DNA of 64,000 nucleotides, from NCBI GenBank assembly GCA_963576565.1, contig CAUYVT010000039.1, positions 918,501 to 982,500 on the forward strand, written 5' to 3'. Positions within the stretch are counted from its first letter, which is position 1. Every line of letters starts with the position of its first letter. Shown here piece by piece: positions 10,681-20,914 of this stretch. The stretch is from Aspidapion aeneum. Lineage: Eukaryota; Arthropoda; Insecta; Coleoptera; Brentidae. A program made the position numbers and the translations under genes. The notes under the pieces were generated by a model that was not told the origin of the DNA, searched no databases, and saw only the letters and a program-made list of their open reading frames with translations.

Positions 10681-12292
10681 ATTGTTAAGTTACCTATATA
10701 AGAAACATGGTATTATTTTAAATAAAAACAAATAGTATGAGTTATTATTTATATTATAGTCGAACCTGGTCAATAGGCTGTGGCCAATAACCGACCTTTA
10801 AATTAGCTTTGACAACGACTAAATATTTAGTTAGGCCTAAACCAAGGTCGACTACAAATTACTAACTTGATATTGTAAAAATTTTTGTCATAAGCGCCGT
10901 CACATCTCTTGATTACACCAATGTAAGAACCAACATCACCTGGCTGTCCTAATCAGACACAGCATACAACCACACAGAGAAAGACACAACTTCTTGTACA
11001 TTCAAACGCAGAACCCACCTGGAGAACCCTGGAAAAGAAAAAGGACACCTTTAGTTTTCCAGTGGTGTACTAATAATTCGTGATTTAACAACTCGAAACA
11101 CACTGCATATTTCAGTGGTCGTGCCTGAACTATAAAGCCGCTTCATAAATAATTAAATAAAAAACGTCAAGGAAACATTACTGATAAAAAAAAATTATAT
11201 TTTCTTTTTTTTTCCAAGACTCGGTTGGGGAAATTCACACTCACCTTCTGAAAGAAGGGTTCCCCACTCCAACGCAGTCTCATCCTACAGTCCGGTAGAG
11301 CGGACACATCACAGCCCTCGGCCTAGCACATTAGACTAAAATGGGTCGTGCTACCATATACTGTAAATAAGAAAAACAATCTCAGCTTCACGCCCAATTA
11401 AGTTACAATTGACCAAAACCCCAAAAACTAAGATTTTTTTCCCAAAAGAACCACGAGTACCCCTAACCTTAAAAAAAAATATGGCTTACCAATTCCACTG
11501 GTACTACCCATGTTTCAGCAGTAGCCGGGAGACAGATCGAACAGTTTTTAATAAAAAAAATCGGTCTTGCCCCTTTTTAAGGGCTGGAAAACGATCCCCT
11601 TTTACACGAGGGTGCTTCCAGAAAGACAGATGTCAAAAGAAAGGAAAGATGTCAAAAGAACGAAAGAACAGTCGACCAGTGACAACCAACCCGGGTTCCA
11701 TCTCTGCACCAACCACAACTCGGACAGAACAAACCTCCTGAACTGGTTGCACCGAACAGTATTGTCAATCAGAACCAAGTTAATCGTTCCTCAAAATTCA
11801 AGAAAAATGTACTGTGCAACCAATGTACAACAATCAGCCCTTATTTGCTTCATAAGTCCGGATAATATAAACAATGTCCCAGTGTTCCAGATTCAGCACC
11901 GAGCAGAATAAGTAATCCGTGAGCAGCCGTACAACCAGAGAAATGTACCCAACCTGCAAAATATGCTTGTGCAACCAACCAAAACACCGCGCGTGGTATT
12001 ACAGCTTCACTTTTCCATAGGTAAATAAAATCGAATTAAGTACACGGTTTTCTAATTTTTTAACTAATAAAAAGGTGTTTTATAGGCCGGCAGTCAGTGA
12101 TACAATTTGTAAAAATGCCCATCTTAAATCACAACAGAACCTGTCTAACAGTGCGCGAAACATGGATTGATTTACATAAACTTAAGGTAGGTTTATAGAA
12201 TTTAAAGTAGATTTATAAAAAAATGTTGATTACTAACCATAATTGTTAGTGTGAAACTACACGGTGTCTTAAGGATAATTTCACACGTAACA
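10681..12292 (-). repeat. 5' LTR of the Ty3/gypsy element
   Basis: Direct repeat of 1-1613. In element orientation it starts at 12292 (TGTTACGTG...). The inner end is placed at 10681 only because the left copy is cut there by the window. The true LTR could extend somewhat below 10681; a TGT...CA-type end inside 10635-10684 is possible. It would drive element transcription leftward. Confidence 0.92.
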
Positions 12293-12950
12293 GTAAGGCG
12301 GAGAAGATGGACTTTGGTACAGCGAACTTGGCACAAGTGGCAACCCACTTTTTAATAAGGATTCAGACGGCAAAATCAAAGTCGCATAACAGCAGCACTA
12401 AGTTATTAGTTATGTTATAATACCAAGATGGTAAAATTTTGCAACAACATCAAGACTATTAAGTGTTTTAAAAGATTATTTTAAAGATATTATGGCATGT
12501 GGTGTATTGCATCCCTTGTTTTGGGTTGTGGGCACATGCTACACTGCCAAGTAAGGCGGAGAAGATGGACTTTGGTACGGCGAACTTGGCACAAGTGGCA
12601 ACTCACTCTTTAATAAGGCTTCAGACGGTAAAATCAAGGTCGCATAACAGCAGGAAAAAACAACGGCACTAAGTTACATATTTAGAGACTTATCATTTAG
12701 TTTTATTGTGAATTTGGTACAGCAAATACCAAGATGGTAGAATTTTGCAAGAAGTTCAAGACTATTAATTGTTTTAAAATATTATTTTAAAGATTTTATG
12801 GCATGTGTTATATTACATCCCTTGTTTAGGGTTATGGGCAAATGCTACACTGGCAAGTAAGGCGGAGAAGATGAACTTTGGTACGGCGAACTTGGCACAA
12901 GTGGCAACGCATTCATTGATGAGGGTTCAGATAGCATAGCAGTTGTTAGT
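12293..12950 (+). repeat. Tandem repeat, 2.3 units of about 260-305 bp
   Basis: GTAAGGCGGAGAAGATG opens units at 12293, 12551 and 12857. Each continues with a GGCGAACTTGGCACAAGTGG block and ends near CTACACTG(C/G)CAA. The first two units are complete (258 and 306 bp) and differ by small indels and scattered substitutions. The third breaks off near 12950. The LTR element abuts the first base of unit one, so the array may continue left of the window. No coding potential is seen. Confidence 0.85.
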
Positions 12951-13936
12951 TGGCGTATTAAAAAATATACATATTTTATACAAAATATATTCATTACCTG
13001 TCTTGGTGAAATAGATTACCCATACACTAAATGGAGTTAATAAACACTGTGGATTAGGCCTACCGGGGAAACCACGTAAAAAGAAAACGCGCCTAAACTT
13101 TACCTCAATCGGTGGTGTGGAAAAAAGTTTGTTTTTATGAATGTAGAATAATTATTATTGTATTATTAATACTCTTATGTACTTTGACAAATACAAATAT
13201 CATATGAGATGTACATACAAAAAAGTCGTTTCTCAAAACTAAGGTGGTGAACTTACTAAATTCTTCTTTAGCAAGGCAGAGATATATTAACCATTCTAAT
13301 GCCGGCATGACACTCTGATCATGGTGCTCTCGCTGGGTCTCGCCCAAGACTGCTGTTAAAAGAGGCTGTGCTTGAGGGCAACTATTTATACTCAACGGAG
13401 TGGAGTGCCCTCGCTGGGATTGGACAATACAAAACGGCGAAAGTAAAGACAGGGAGAATCGAGAGTGTGCAGAGAACACAGAAAATGGACACGAGAGAGC
13501 CAGCGAGACACACGGAGGCCACCAAGAAGAGGCGAGAGCTTCCATTTACATTTTCGCACTCGTTTAGTCTTGTTGTGCCTCGTCGAGGGTGTAATACCGG
13601 CTCAAACACAACAACAAAAAATTCTTGCCATATGTACCTCTATATACAATAAACTCACTATTTTATCTGGCTGTGAACTCGTTGATGAAATAAAGGTGTC
13701 TTTGCTGCTTGAATTGGAAGTACCTGGCTTATCCATTCCAGTGAATCTAGTGTTCTTTAAAAAAAAATTAATAAGGTAAATAAATCATAATAAAACTGGG
13801 TGTTCATTAATTAGCCACATAAAAAACAAAACGTTAAATAAATAAACAAGCCTGCAGTCAGCTTTAAAGTGATTGGGATAGCAAAGGAATCTATCATATA
13901 AAAATTGTATTGTACTTATAATCAAGTCAAAAACGA
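12951..13936. other. Unassigned stretch with a promoter-like patch
   Basis: The segment 13300-13620 is richer in G+C than its surroundings and carries open frames on both strands, which argues against either being real. CTATTTATACTC at 13382 resembles a TATA box, and AATAAA occurs at 13648. This combination would fit a solo LTR of a small retrotransposon, but I find no repeated partner in the window. The flanks are featureless AT-rich DNA. Confidence 0.3.
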
Positions 13937-14143
13937 CTAACTTGACATTGACCTAACCTGATCTAATAAAAGTTTTATAAAAAAACTAATAGTATACAGA
14001 CTACCTGATTGAACGTTCGATTGGTAAAGTACTTGTTCAAGTAACTCAGGCAAGATGATTTTGTAAAAAAAAAATTGCATGGCAGCTTTCACGTTCCCAA
14101 AAGTCGGAATCAAAGTCAATTCTTTGAAAAAACATATTTTTCT
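13937..14143 (-). pseudogene. SWIM-YqaJ gene, probable C-terminal exon
   Basis: The minus strand reads RIDFDSDFWE in one frame. After a shift near the T10 run at 14068-14077 it reads FFFYKIILPELLEQ in another. Together these match the family C-terminus ('..RI.FD..FW...L..FF...LLPEL'). The acceptor site is uncertain, because none of the nearby AG dinucleotides gives a clean phase with the preceding donor. Confidence 0.45.
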
Positions 14144-14859
14144 TAGTCATTAAAAATAAGCAATATAAAAATTAGATTTCTAGCAGGCAATGACTATTTA
14201 ACTTTCTCAGAATCTTGTTTTTTTGGTTTATTAGGCGATAAGATAGGTATTTTTAAGGTGTGATAACAGGGAATAAAAGAACAAGTTTAAATAACTTCAG
14301 TCCAAAACAGTTTTTCCTAGTTATAGGATTGTTAGGTATAATTTTGTGATTAATTGTGATTAGAAAATATCTCATGTGTTTTTTGGTTTGGTATCAGTTG
14401 ACATTTCCAGTAGCCCCAGACAAACTAATTTTATGGAAAAATGTATATTAATTTATTAAAGAGTATTAGCATTGAATGAAAATTGTTTAAAAAAATACAA
14501 TTTTTAGTGTCATCATTTTCAAAGAAAAATTTATAAATAATAATTTGCATTGTGTTACCAACATCCCATACTTTTAGTCTGTAATGGCAACCCCGGCCTA
14601 TGTCCGCCTTTTTTTCTCTCATCCGTTGCTATGACTTATACTCTACCACACAACACTTTGGCAATTCGGTATACTGGTATTATTTATGTGTGTATAAACT
14701 AACAGTGTACTAATGCTGTTTTCAAAGTCGGTATAATAATATAAATATGAGGAAGAATATTTAATTAAAAAGAACATTTTTGAATCCCATCACTTAAAAT
14801 AGCAAAATCGATTCATAATCTTATTTTAAAAAGTCAAACTAAAGAATGATTTTATTTAC

Positions 14860-15856
14860 CACACTACGAATTCACAAAATTTTGTATTGGTCATAGCCAT
14901 TTGCATCTGCATTTGGAAATAATAGGCGTGATTTTCTTTGATAGTAATGCCACTTATTCCTTCTTCAATGCATGCACTCTTAAATGATAAAATGGACTGT
15001 ATGTCATCATCTCTAACGCAATAAGGGCATTTTACCTCGATACAGCCAGTACCACACTCTGCACATGACAAAATTCCATCTGGACTGGCTCCAAAATATG
15101 GATGTTCCGGATTCAGATACAAGCACCAGCCTTGAAAAATTTCTTTTCTGTGCTAGGATAGCAAATTTTTCTAATCAGGCTTACAGATGGTTTTTCAATT
15201 TTTGTTCGACAGGCTGCTTTAAAACTCGAAGCAGTGATTCTGCCGGCCCTGTAATCAAACCAGGTTTGATTCTGGCTTTGATTTAGTGTTCTCACCAGTA
15301 TATTTTCGGCCTGTATTTTACTGAAAGTGATATTAATTTTTTCGCCCAATTCTTGCAACTCTTTTAAATGTAATGTGCCAAATTTATCATCATAAAGAGT
15401 TGGAAGTAACTTGGGTACCGTCTTATCCTCTTTCTGGGCAAACTCTTTAAAAGGCTTCATCGCAGCAGTTATTATGCCCTCATTGTACAATAGACGAAAA
15501 AAACCAAGCCTCTCATTTTCTGTTAACTCGGGCACTGAAACGAATTTTTTTTCCTTTTTCTCTTCAAGATCCGGTCTCACTTTCTGTGGCTTTGTAAAAT
15601 CAACTTCGGTAATGGCTTAATAGAATTCGCCTTTTTTCGTTGGCTTCACCCACTGACATAGCCTGTCAGTCACAGATAATTCCTCAGAACTATTCATCAC
15701 TGCATGTTCTAAGGCAAACAGCAGGGCAGCAACATGTATACAAGCCTCTCCTAAGCCTGCCCGACAATCGCAATGCGAGGACTCTATCTGAGAGAATTCT
15801 TGGACCACAATCCAGGGTTTTAATGGTGGTGATGAGACAGCCTGTGAGTGAAGTAC
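14860..15856 (-). pseudogene. SWIM-YqaJ gene, main exon (zinc finger and nuclease)
   Basis: It opens after TTTTTATTTAG with VLHSQAVSSPPLKPWIVVQ, and the SWIM finger is CDCRAGLGEACIHVAALL. An in-frame TAA (15617-15619) interrupts the linker. Nuclease motifs follow: TWFDYRAGRITASSF, then after a frameshift HPYFGASPDG and GCIEVKCPYC, giving the aspartate and E-x-K of the PD-(D/E)xK site, then YYFQMQMQMAMT. Between KICYPSTEKKF and the frameshift, the stretch of about 35 residues that normally holds a 'WG..HE..A' motif is missing. A GTAAAT donor follows VV. It cannot make an intact protein as read. Confidence 0.8.
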
Positions 15857-15964
15857 CTAAATAAAAATCTTATAACATCAATCATGCAAAAATCCAAAAG
15901 GCCTGCGACGAGAGACTATTCAGTAGCAAAAATTTCGTACAGATCTTTACGTTCAGGACCAAAT

Positions 15965-16335
15965 CCATATTTTTGTTAAATAAGCTGTATATTACAGATA
16001 TGTTGGTCCTGTCACACCTTATTGGCCCTATTTAGTCCTTAATGGTCCTAATCAGTCCTTACTGGTCCTTAGTACCTAGTTTCTTTCTGTAAGGTAGAGC
16101 CCTAATCAGGTATGAGGTGATGAAAAAAAAAAACGCGAACAAAACCTAACCAGACCTAAATCCAAACTCGGCTTACAGCATTCGTTCCCCTGCTCAGAGT
16201 ATGAAATGATGAGCAAGAAAAAACTCAGCTAAACCTTACTCTAATGTTAATGTTCTTGCTAGGTCCTGATCCTTACTGGCCCTGATCAGTATTTACCAAG
16301 TCCTTATAAGTCCTGTCGAGTTTTTATACACATCC
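15965..16335 (+). repeat. Short-period (G/A)GTCCT repeat block
   Basis: Between 15995 and 16070 and again at 16255-16320 the core GTCCT or GGCCCT recurs every 9-13 bases (GGTCCTAATCAGTCCTTACT and similar). The part between holds two diverged copies of a unit containing GTATGAG/AGTGATGA and AAAACCTAAC/AAACCTTA. The GTCCT words also make up much of the hairpin element at 20327-20914, so the two may be related. No protein is seen. Confidence 0.45.
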
Positions 16336-16491
16336 TTACATATTAATCAACTCCTGGGCCTAAATCATTATATACAAATATTGCTTTTAACATAGATGAG
16401 ATCATAAACGAATTTCGTCATAGTTGCAAGAACATATGACAGAAGCATTAAAAAATATTGGAATAACATACAAATACAAAGATCTAAATAC

Positions 16492-16621
16492 CTTTCCACA
16501 AATTAGAAAACGATTCTTTATTCTTTTGAGTTTCACATTCTGAATCCATCCGCAAGCAATTTGCGCAAAGGAATCTAAACCTTTAAAGGCCTTGATTTTA
16601 GAGTTTGCCTTGTCGCTAGTC
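16492..16621 (-). pseudogene. SWIM-YqaJ gene, second recognisable exon
   Basis: The 130-base exon lies between acceptor TTTAAG and donor AAG|GTATTT. With the preceding phase it reads RTSDKANSKIKAFKGLDSF, then AQIACGWIQNVK. This is the 'FKAYKGLEAYNxFxxGWV' block that precedes the SWIM finger in the family. It is free of stops and enters the following exon in phase 0. Confidence 0.65.
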
Positions 16622-17639
16622 CTTAAAAAATAACAAAGAAAATTTTAAATATTGCGCTGCTAAGATCATGTGGACACTGCCTTATACAAGTTATAACTGT
16701 GAAACAACTATTTACTATAAAATGTCAAATAAGAATGTTAACAAGTACATTTAAAGGAAATTTTTATTCCTCATGTTTTCATATTTGCTAGACTATTGGC
16801 ATATCTACTTTAAAAAAACAAATTTTGTTTATATGGTAAACACGTTTCGTGCTTCACATGCTAAAAAAAATTAAATTGATCAGGTTGAATGAACTGTACA
16901 ATTGCATAGGTTTATTTTTGTTGCAACTACTGAGAAGTGAAGAGTCTTATTACAGAACAACATAAAGTTTCCATATATTTTACACCTATTATAATTTAAA
17001 CAGACAAAATTGTAGCATTTTTCTGGAATCGTTAGAATCTGAAGCCAAAAATGTCATAACTACATCATCATATCACCCTAAAAACCTGTAAAAAATCTGC
17101 CAATATTTTTCCACATGACAAAAACTATTAAAGAAAAAAAAGGGACAATAAAGCATTCAATTTTAGTAAAAAATGGGAAATAAACTTTTTTCTACTGTTT
17201 AGTTTTTAAAGAAAAATTCTTAAATATTTCAAAATTTACATTGATTTAACTATCTACTTTTTTTAAATACAAATTGTGGAGGATTATTATGTTAAGCAAG
17301 AAATGTGCTAGAAAATTTTTATATACTATATTCCCAAGAAAAAACCTCAACAAATCCTACGAGAGTCATGAGAATTTACGAGGTTAAGAAGAGATTTAAT
17401 ACAGTTTGTGAAACATTACTTTTTAAATCTTCTAAAATTTTATACATTCTGATGTATCAAAAACCAGCTATCCATCTTCACATGATAAAATTTTGTTATT
17501 TTTTACTTCACAATATTTTGAACCTCATAAAATCTTGTGAAAGCAAGAGATGTCTATTGAGTTTTACATTAATTGTTCAATCCAATTCATTATTTAAAAA
17601 AAAACGAGTGCTTGAGACAAAGTATATGAAGATATAATT

Positions 17640-17812
17640 GAAGTGCACAAGGCTGAGAAAGCAAACTGCGCGCAATTTGTTAAATTAAAATAAATAAATA
17701 AATAACTTGTAACAGTAAACTACATAGTTTTAAGATTTTTAGTTTTAGGAATGTTATATTGTACAGCTTTAGGCTTTTGCAATAAAAATTTTTGATTTGA
17801 TTGAATTGTAGT
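17640..17812 (+). mobile_element. LINE 3'-end remnant with a TTGAT-type tail
   Basis: A short segment with AATAAATAAATAAATAAC, AATAAAAATT and a terminal TTTGATTTGATTGAATTG looks like the 3' UTR and microsatellite tail of a CR1/L2-type LINE. No coding part is left. The assignment rests only on tail form. Confidence 0.35.
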
Positions 17813-17907
17813 ATAATGGATTGCATGTACCAATTATATATTAATTTAAAGGTTAACTGAAACGTAATCTTTTTATTATTTTTTTCAAATTTGCTAAAAT
17901 TACCTAC

Positions 17908-18041
17908 CTGAATAACAGAAATTCATAAATCACATTCTTCGAAATACAGGGTAGGTCTTCAAAAGAAGATCTGAAATCTTCATCTTTTAAAGTGTATGGA
18001 TCCACACCGATTGTCTGGATTTTTTCCATATATTTTGAATC
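17908..18041 (-). pseudogene. SWIM-YqaJ gene, most upstream recognisable exon
   Basis: Acceptor TTTTAG precedes 18041 and donor CAG|GTAGGT follows 17908. The 134 bases encode DSKYMEKIQTIGVDPYTL, then a segment ending CISKNVIYEFLLFR, matching the family pattern of an N-terminal block with 'DPY' and 'lP.vs..di..yll'. Phase 2 at the donor fits the next exon. A Met at the fifth codon could be the start if no earlier coding exon exists. A consensus donor at 22262-22263 (minus strand, CAG|GTAGGT) could end a 5' exon, but this is speculative. Confidence 0.6.
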
Positions 18042-18866
18042 CTAAAATATGTTTAAATTTAAAAAAAATATATTATAAATCTCCTGGCCATTGACAATGA
18101 ATTTACCCCGACATTTAGTTAACCCAAAAAATAAAAAGCTTTAGGCTAAAAATTAGTATGAGTTATAAACAGTATGTCCAGAGATAGGTCCCAAGAGGAC
18201 AAATGAAAATTTTTATTTTTTGACAAAAAGTCACTCTTGTTTTGAAAAATCTATTGCTATTGCTGCCCTTATTTTTTGTTTTGGAGTGAAGTGGCAAATA
18301 AAAAAAAATAAATTCTGTCTAAAAACTAATTCAGAAATGTTAACTCATAGAAGAGAATATATTTTATTGTCAAAAATCATTACAGTGGCATAAAAAGCAA
18401 CATCAAATAAGACAATTTGTTATTCACCAGATCCTTAAATGTACAGTATACTATTTCTGTAAAAATTCAGAAAATCAGTCTTTAGATAAGCCAGCTAAGC
18501 ACTAAATTTTGATAAAAACACCTAACTGTTAAAATTATAAAAATTAAAATGGCAACCTCACATAAATAAGTTTTGATAAAAACATTTCTCTGTTAAAATA
18601 AATAATATATATCACAGCTGTTTTAAAAAAATATTATTTGACAACATAAAAAAAGCATTTTAAAAAAATTACTAAATTAAAATCATACAGGACCCTTTCT
18701 AGCAAGTACAGATGCACCCTCTTCCTAAACCGAGGTTGCCATCCTATCTAATTCTAAGTATTAGTAAAAAAAATTATCTTTGCCTTGGACAGCCATGCTC
18801 TTTTTAAAATCAAGGGGTGGACACTCCACAAAATTTTTCAGTATTGTGTTTCACTATAGTTCACTG

Positions 18867-18890
18867 TATTATTTATTTATTTATTTATTT
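18867..18890 (+). repeat. (ATTT)n microsatellite
   Basis: Six units of ATTT. The surrounding 18890-19100 is A-rich, so this may be the tail of a decayed minus-strand LINE, but no coding remnant supports that. Confidence 0.7.
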
Positions 18891-19211
18891 AGAATTCACA
18901 TTACAGAGAGTTTCCCCAATTGGTACATGTTTAATTTAAATATATCATTTCACAGTAATAAAAAATACACAATAACCAGAAAATAAATAACAAAGAATAA
19001 AACATAAAAAATTTAAAACTATAAACAATAAAATGGTAAGCTTCAGGTACAAAATTAATTAGGTAAAAATAAGTAAGGTAACCTAAGAAAAAATAAGAAG
19101 TGACTATTTATTTTATTATATTTTAAAGTGTTTCATTGTATTTTATTGTTTCAAAACAAAAACACCTCTTCCCTGAAAAAATACACAGTAGTGTAGGAGT
19201 GTTTAATCTAT

Positions 19212-19710
19212 GTGAAACATAACTATGACAATTTCAGAACACATGCTGACATCCACTCCTATCAAACTCGGAATAGAGAGAATTTGGTTCCCAGCTATCA
19301 CAGACTGCAACATACCAGGAGGGGCTCAGATTACATTAAATTTTTTAATTTCCTACCAACAAAAGTAAAAAATTTAAGCTTTCACAATTTTAAGAGAAGT
19401 GTAAAGACATACCTTGTAAAACATACCTTCTATTCTTTCGATGAGTACCTAGATAGTCATTTTGATTCTTAATGTCTAAATTGTAATTTATTAAAAATGT
19501 TTGTTCCTACAATGTACTTTTTGCTGTCTTTTTATTAAGTTGTCTTTTATTAAGTAGCTTTACTCTAAATAAGATTCATATAGATTTATTTGCTTTATTT
19601 TAATTAATTTTAAATATATAAATAAATTGTGCTATTTTTGCTAGGTACTTTAAGATTTTTTGACTTGTAAACACACTTTTTTAAATATTTTACCAATAAA
19701 TAAACTAAAC
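19212..19710 (+). mobile_element. 5'-truncated LINE: C-terminal ORF2 fragment and 3' UTR
   Basis: The reading frame 19212-19472 contains IHSYQTRNRENLVPSYHRL, then a block ending KFFNFLPTKVKNL. This is the recurrent C-terminal block of insect CR1/L2-like LINE ORF2 proteins ('THNYxTRxxxxLxxPxHRLxxxxxGxxYxxIKxYNxLPxxIK'). The reverse transcriptase itself is gone. About 240 bases of AT-rich 3' UTR follow, ending in ATAAACTAAACTAAAC, a typical short repeat tail. Insertion was in plus orientation. Confidence 0.65.
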
Positions 19711-20326
19711 TAAACATGATAATTGTGATCAGTTATAAATACACCCAAGGGGGAAACATGTACAAATTTTTTGGCATTACCCCAAGATTTACATGGCATT
19801 ACTAGCACTACATGTATATATTTTTGGTCAGCTGTTACCCCCTCACATACCCATCCAGAAAACTTTTATGGCAATCCACAAAAAACTCACACAAATAGTT
19901 TGAAAAGGGACCTTTGTTACCTCAATGCTCATACAACATTTAAAACATCCTACTTATGTAACCAACATATTTTGAAATGGAACACACTATAATAAATAGG
20001 AGGATATAAATGTCATATTTATATTGCAATAACTATTTTGGTTTGTAAGTTTAGAACCAATCACACAGTACATCCAGTGGTATTGCTTATAGTGGTGACC
20101 ATAAGTATGGATAAAGCAAGAGTTAGTCCGGCTTTTTAAGCAAAATGAAAATATCTTGCTCGCTTTTGTTTTGATCCAGCAACCAAAGAGACCTTTTGTT
20201 TTTTGTCATCAAAGTTTCTTAAGGTGGTTTTTTAATTGGTTTTTATTCAAATTCAGGCATATTGGTTAGAAATAACCAATTTTGTCCTTTAGCTCTGATG
20301 TCATTCTATAGCTACAACAAATTGAG
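19711..20326. other. No recognisable feature
   Basis: AT-rich sequence with one short frame (19771-19992) of no family resemblance and ordinary composition. I see no repeats inside the window matching it. Confidence 0.5.
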
Positions 20327-20914
20327 AGGGGTGATCAGATGCCCACAGTAGGTATGCAAAATTTTCCTACAGGATTTTAAAGGACATTGTACAGGACCCC
20401 AAAATATACTACAGACCGAGAGGTGATCAGCTAAGCCAAATTTGTACACATCCTACTAAGGTCACTTATCGTAAAGCAAGCTTTACAGATAGCAAAGCCG
20501 TACTTTGATTTTCTACTTTTGGGTTATAATTCTTGACATGCTTTCCTCGGTTTTACATTGGCAGCTTGTTCTGATTTTAAAAATGTGTTTTAAGATACTT
20601 TGTTGCAGCATAACTTATACATAAATTTATATAGTTTAGGTACCTTCAGACTATGTAAAACAACATCCTTAAAATAAAACAATGCCGCCAATACAAAACC
20701 AAGGAAAACATGTCAAAAATAATAACCAAAAAATAGAAAATCAACGTCAGGCTTTGCTTCCTATAAAGAATGCTTTTATCATGAGTGTCCTTGCATTTTA
20801 CAGGACTTTTAAATAAAATCTTGGTCCTGTAGTGTATTTTAGAGTCCTGTATAGTGTCCTGTGGAGTCCTGTAGACAAAATTTGTACACCTACTGTGGGC
20901 AGCTGATCACCCCT
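20327..20914. mobile_element. 588-bp fold-back MITE, nearly a full-length hairpin
   Basis: The ends are AGGGGTGATCAG(A/C)TGCC and its inverse. The similarity continues inward through GTAGGT, ACAGGA, AAATA(C/T)ACTACAG, GCAAAGCC...TGATTTTCTA, TTGACATG(C/T)TTTCCT(C/T)GGTTTT and TTTTAA. Each arm is therefore about 280 bases at roughly 75-80 % identity, around a loop near 20615-20650. No ORF is present. Flanks do not show an obvious target duplication. A transcript would fold into one long hairpin, so it could feed small-RNA pathways. Confidence 0.8.

Larger units (their letters stand above)
1..12292 (-). mobile_element. Ty3/gypsy LTR retrotransposon, about 12.3 kb, nearly complete
   Basis: The first 1613 bases recur at 10681-12292 as direct repeats, with gag and pol reading leftward between them, so the 5' LTR is on the right. 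In element orientation the order is LTR, a 4.4-kb leader, gag, then pol (protease, RT, RNase H, integrase), a polypurine tract and LTR. This domain order defines Ty3/gypsy; no envelope gene is visible. The LTRs differ at only about seven positions, so the insertion is young. Pol nevertheless carries one frameshift and one in-frame stop. The left LTR reaches the window edge, so the outer terminus and the target duplication cannot be seen. Confidence 0.93.
13937..18041 (-). pseudogene. SWIM zinc finger - YqaJ nuclease gene, multi-exon, decayed
   Basis: At least four minus-strand exons can be joined: 18041-17908, 16621-16492, 15856-14860 and about 14143-13937. The first two junctions keep the reading phase exactly, with GT/AG introns. 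The protein resembles the SWIM plus YqaJ proteins that occur as multicopy families in insects and other animals: an N-terminal region, a CxCx(n)CxH SWIM finger, then a PD-(D/E)xK exonuclease fold related to phage recombination nucleases. Defects are a TAA at 15617-15619, a deletion with frameshift near 15113-15125 and another frameshift near 14065-14100. Retained introns make it a gene duplicate or relic, not a retrocopy. Function in animals is unknown to me. Confidence 0.75.

Noticed and set aside
13135..13780. Several overlapping frames on both strands (up to 136 codons)
   Set aside because: Frames on both strands of the same GC-richer patch with low-complexity composition and no motif; composition effect rather than genes.
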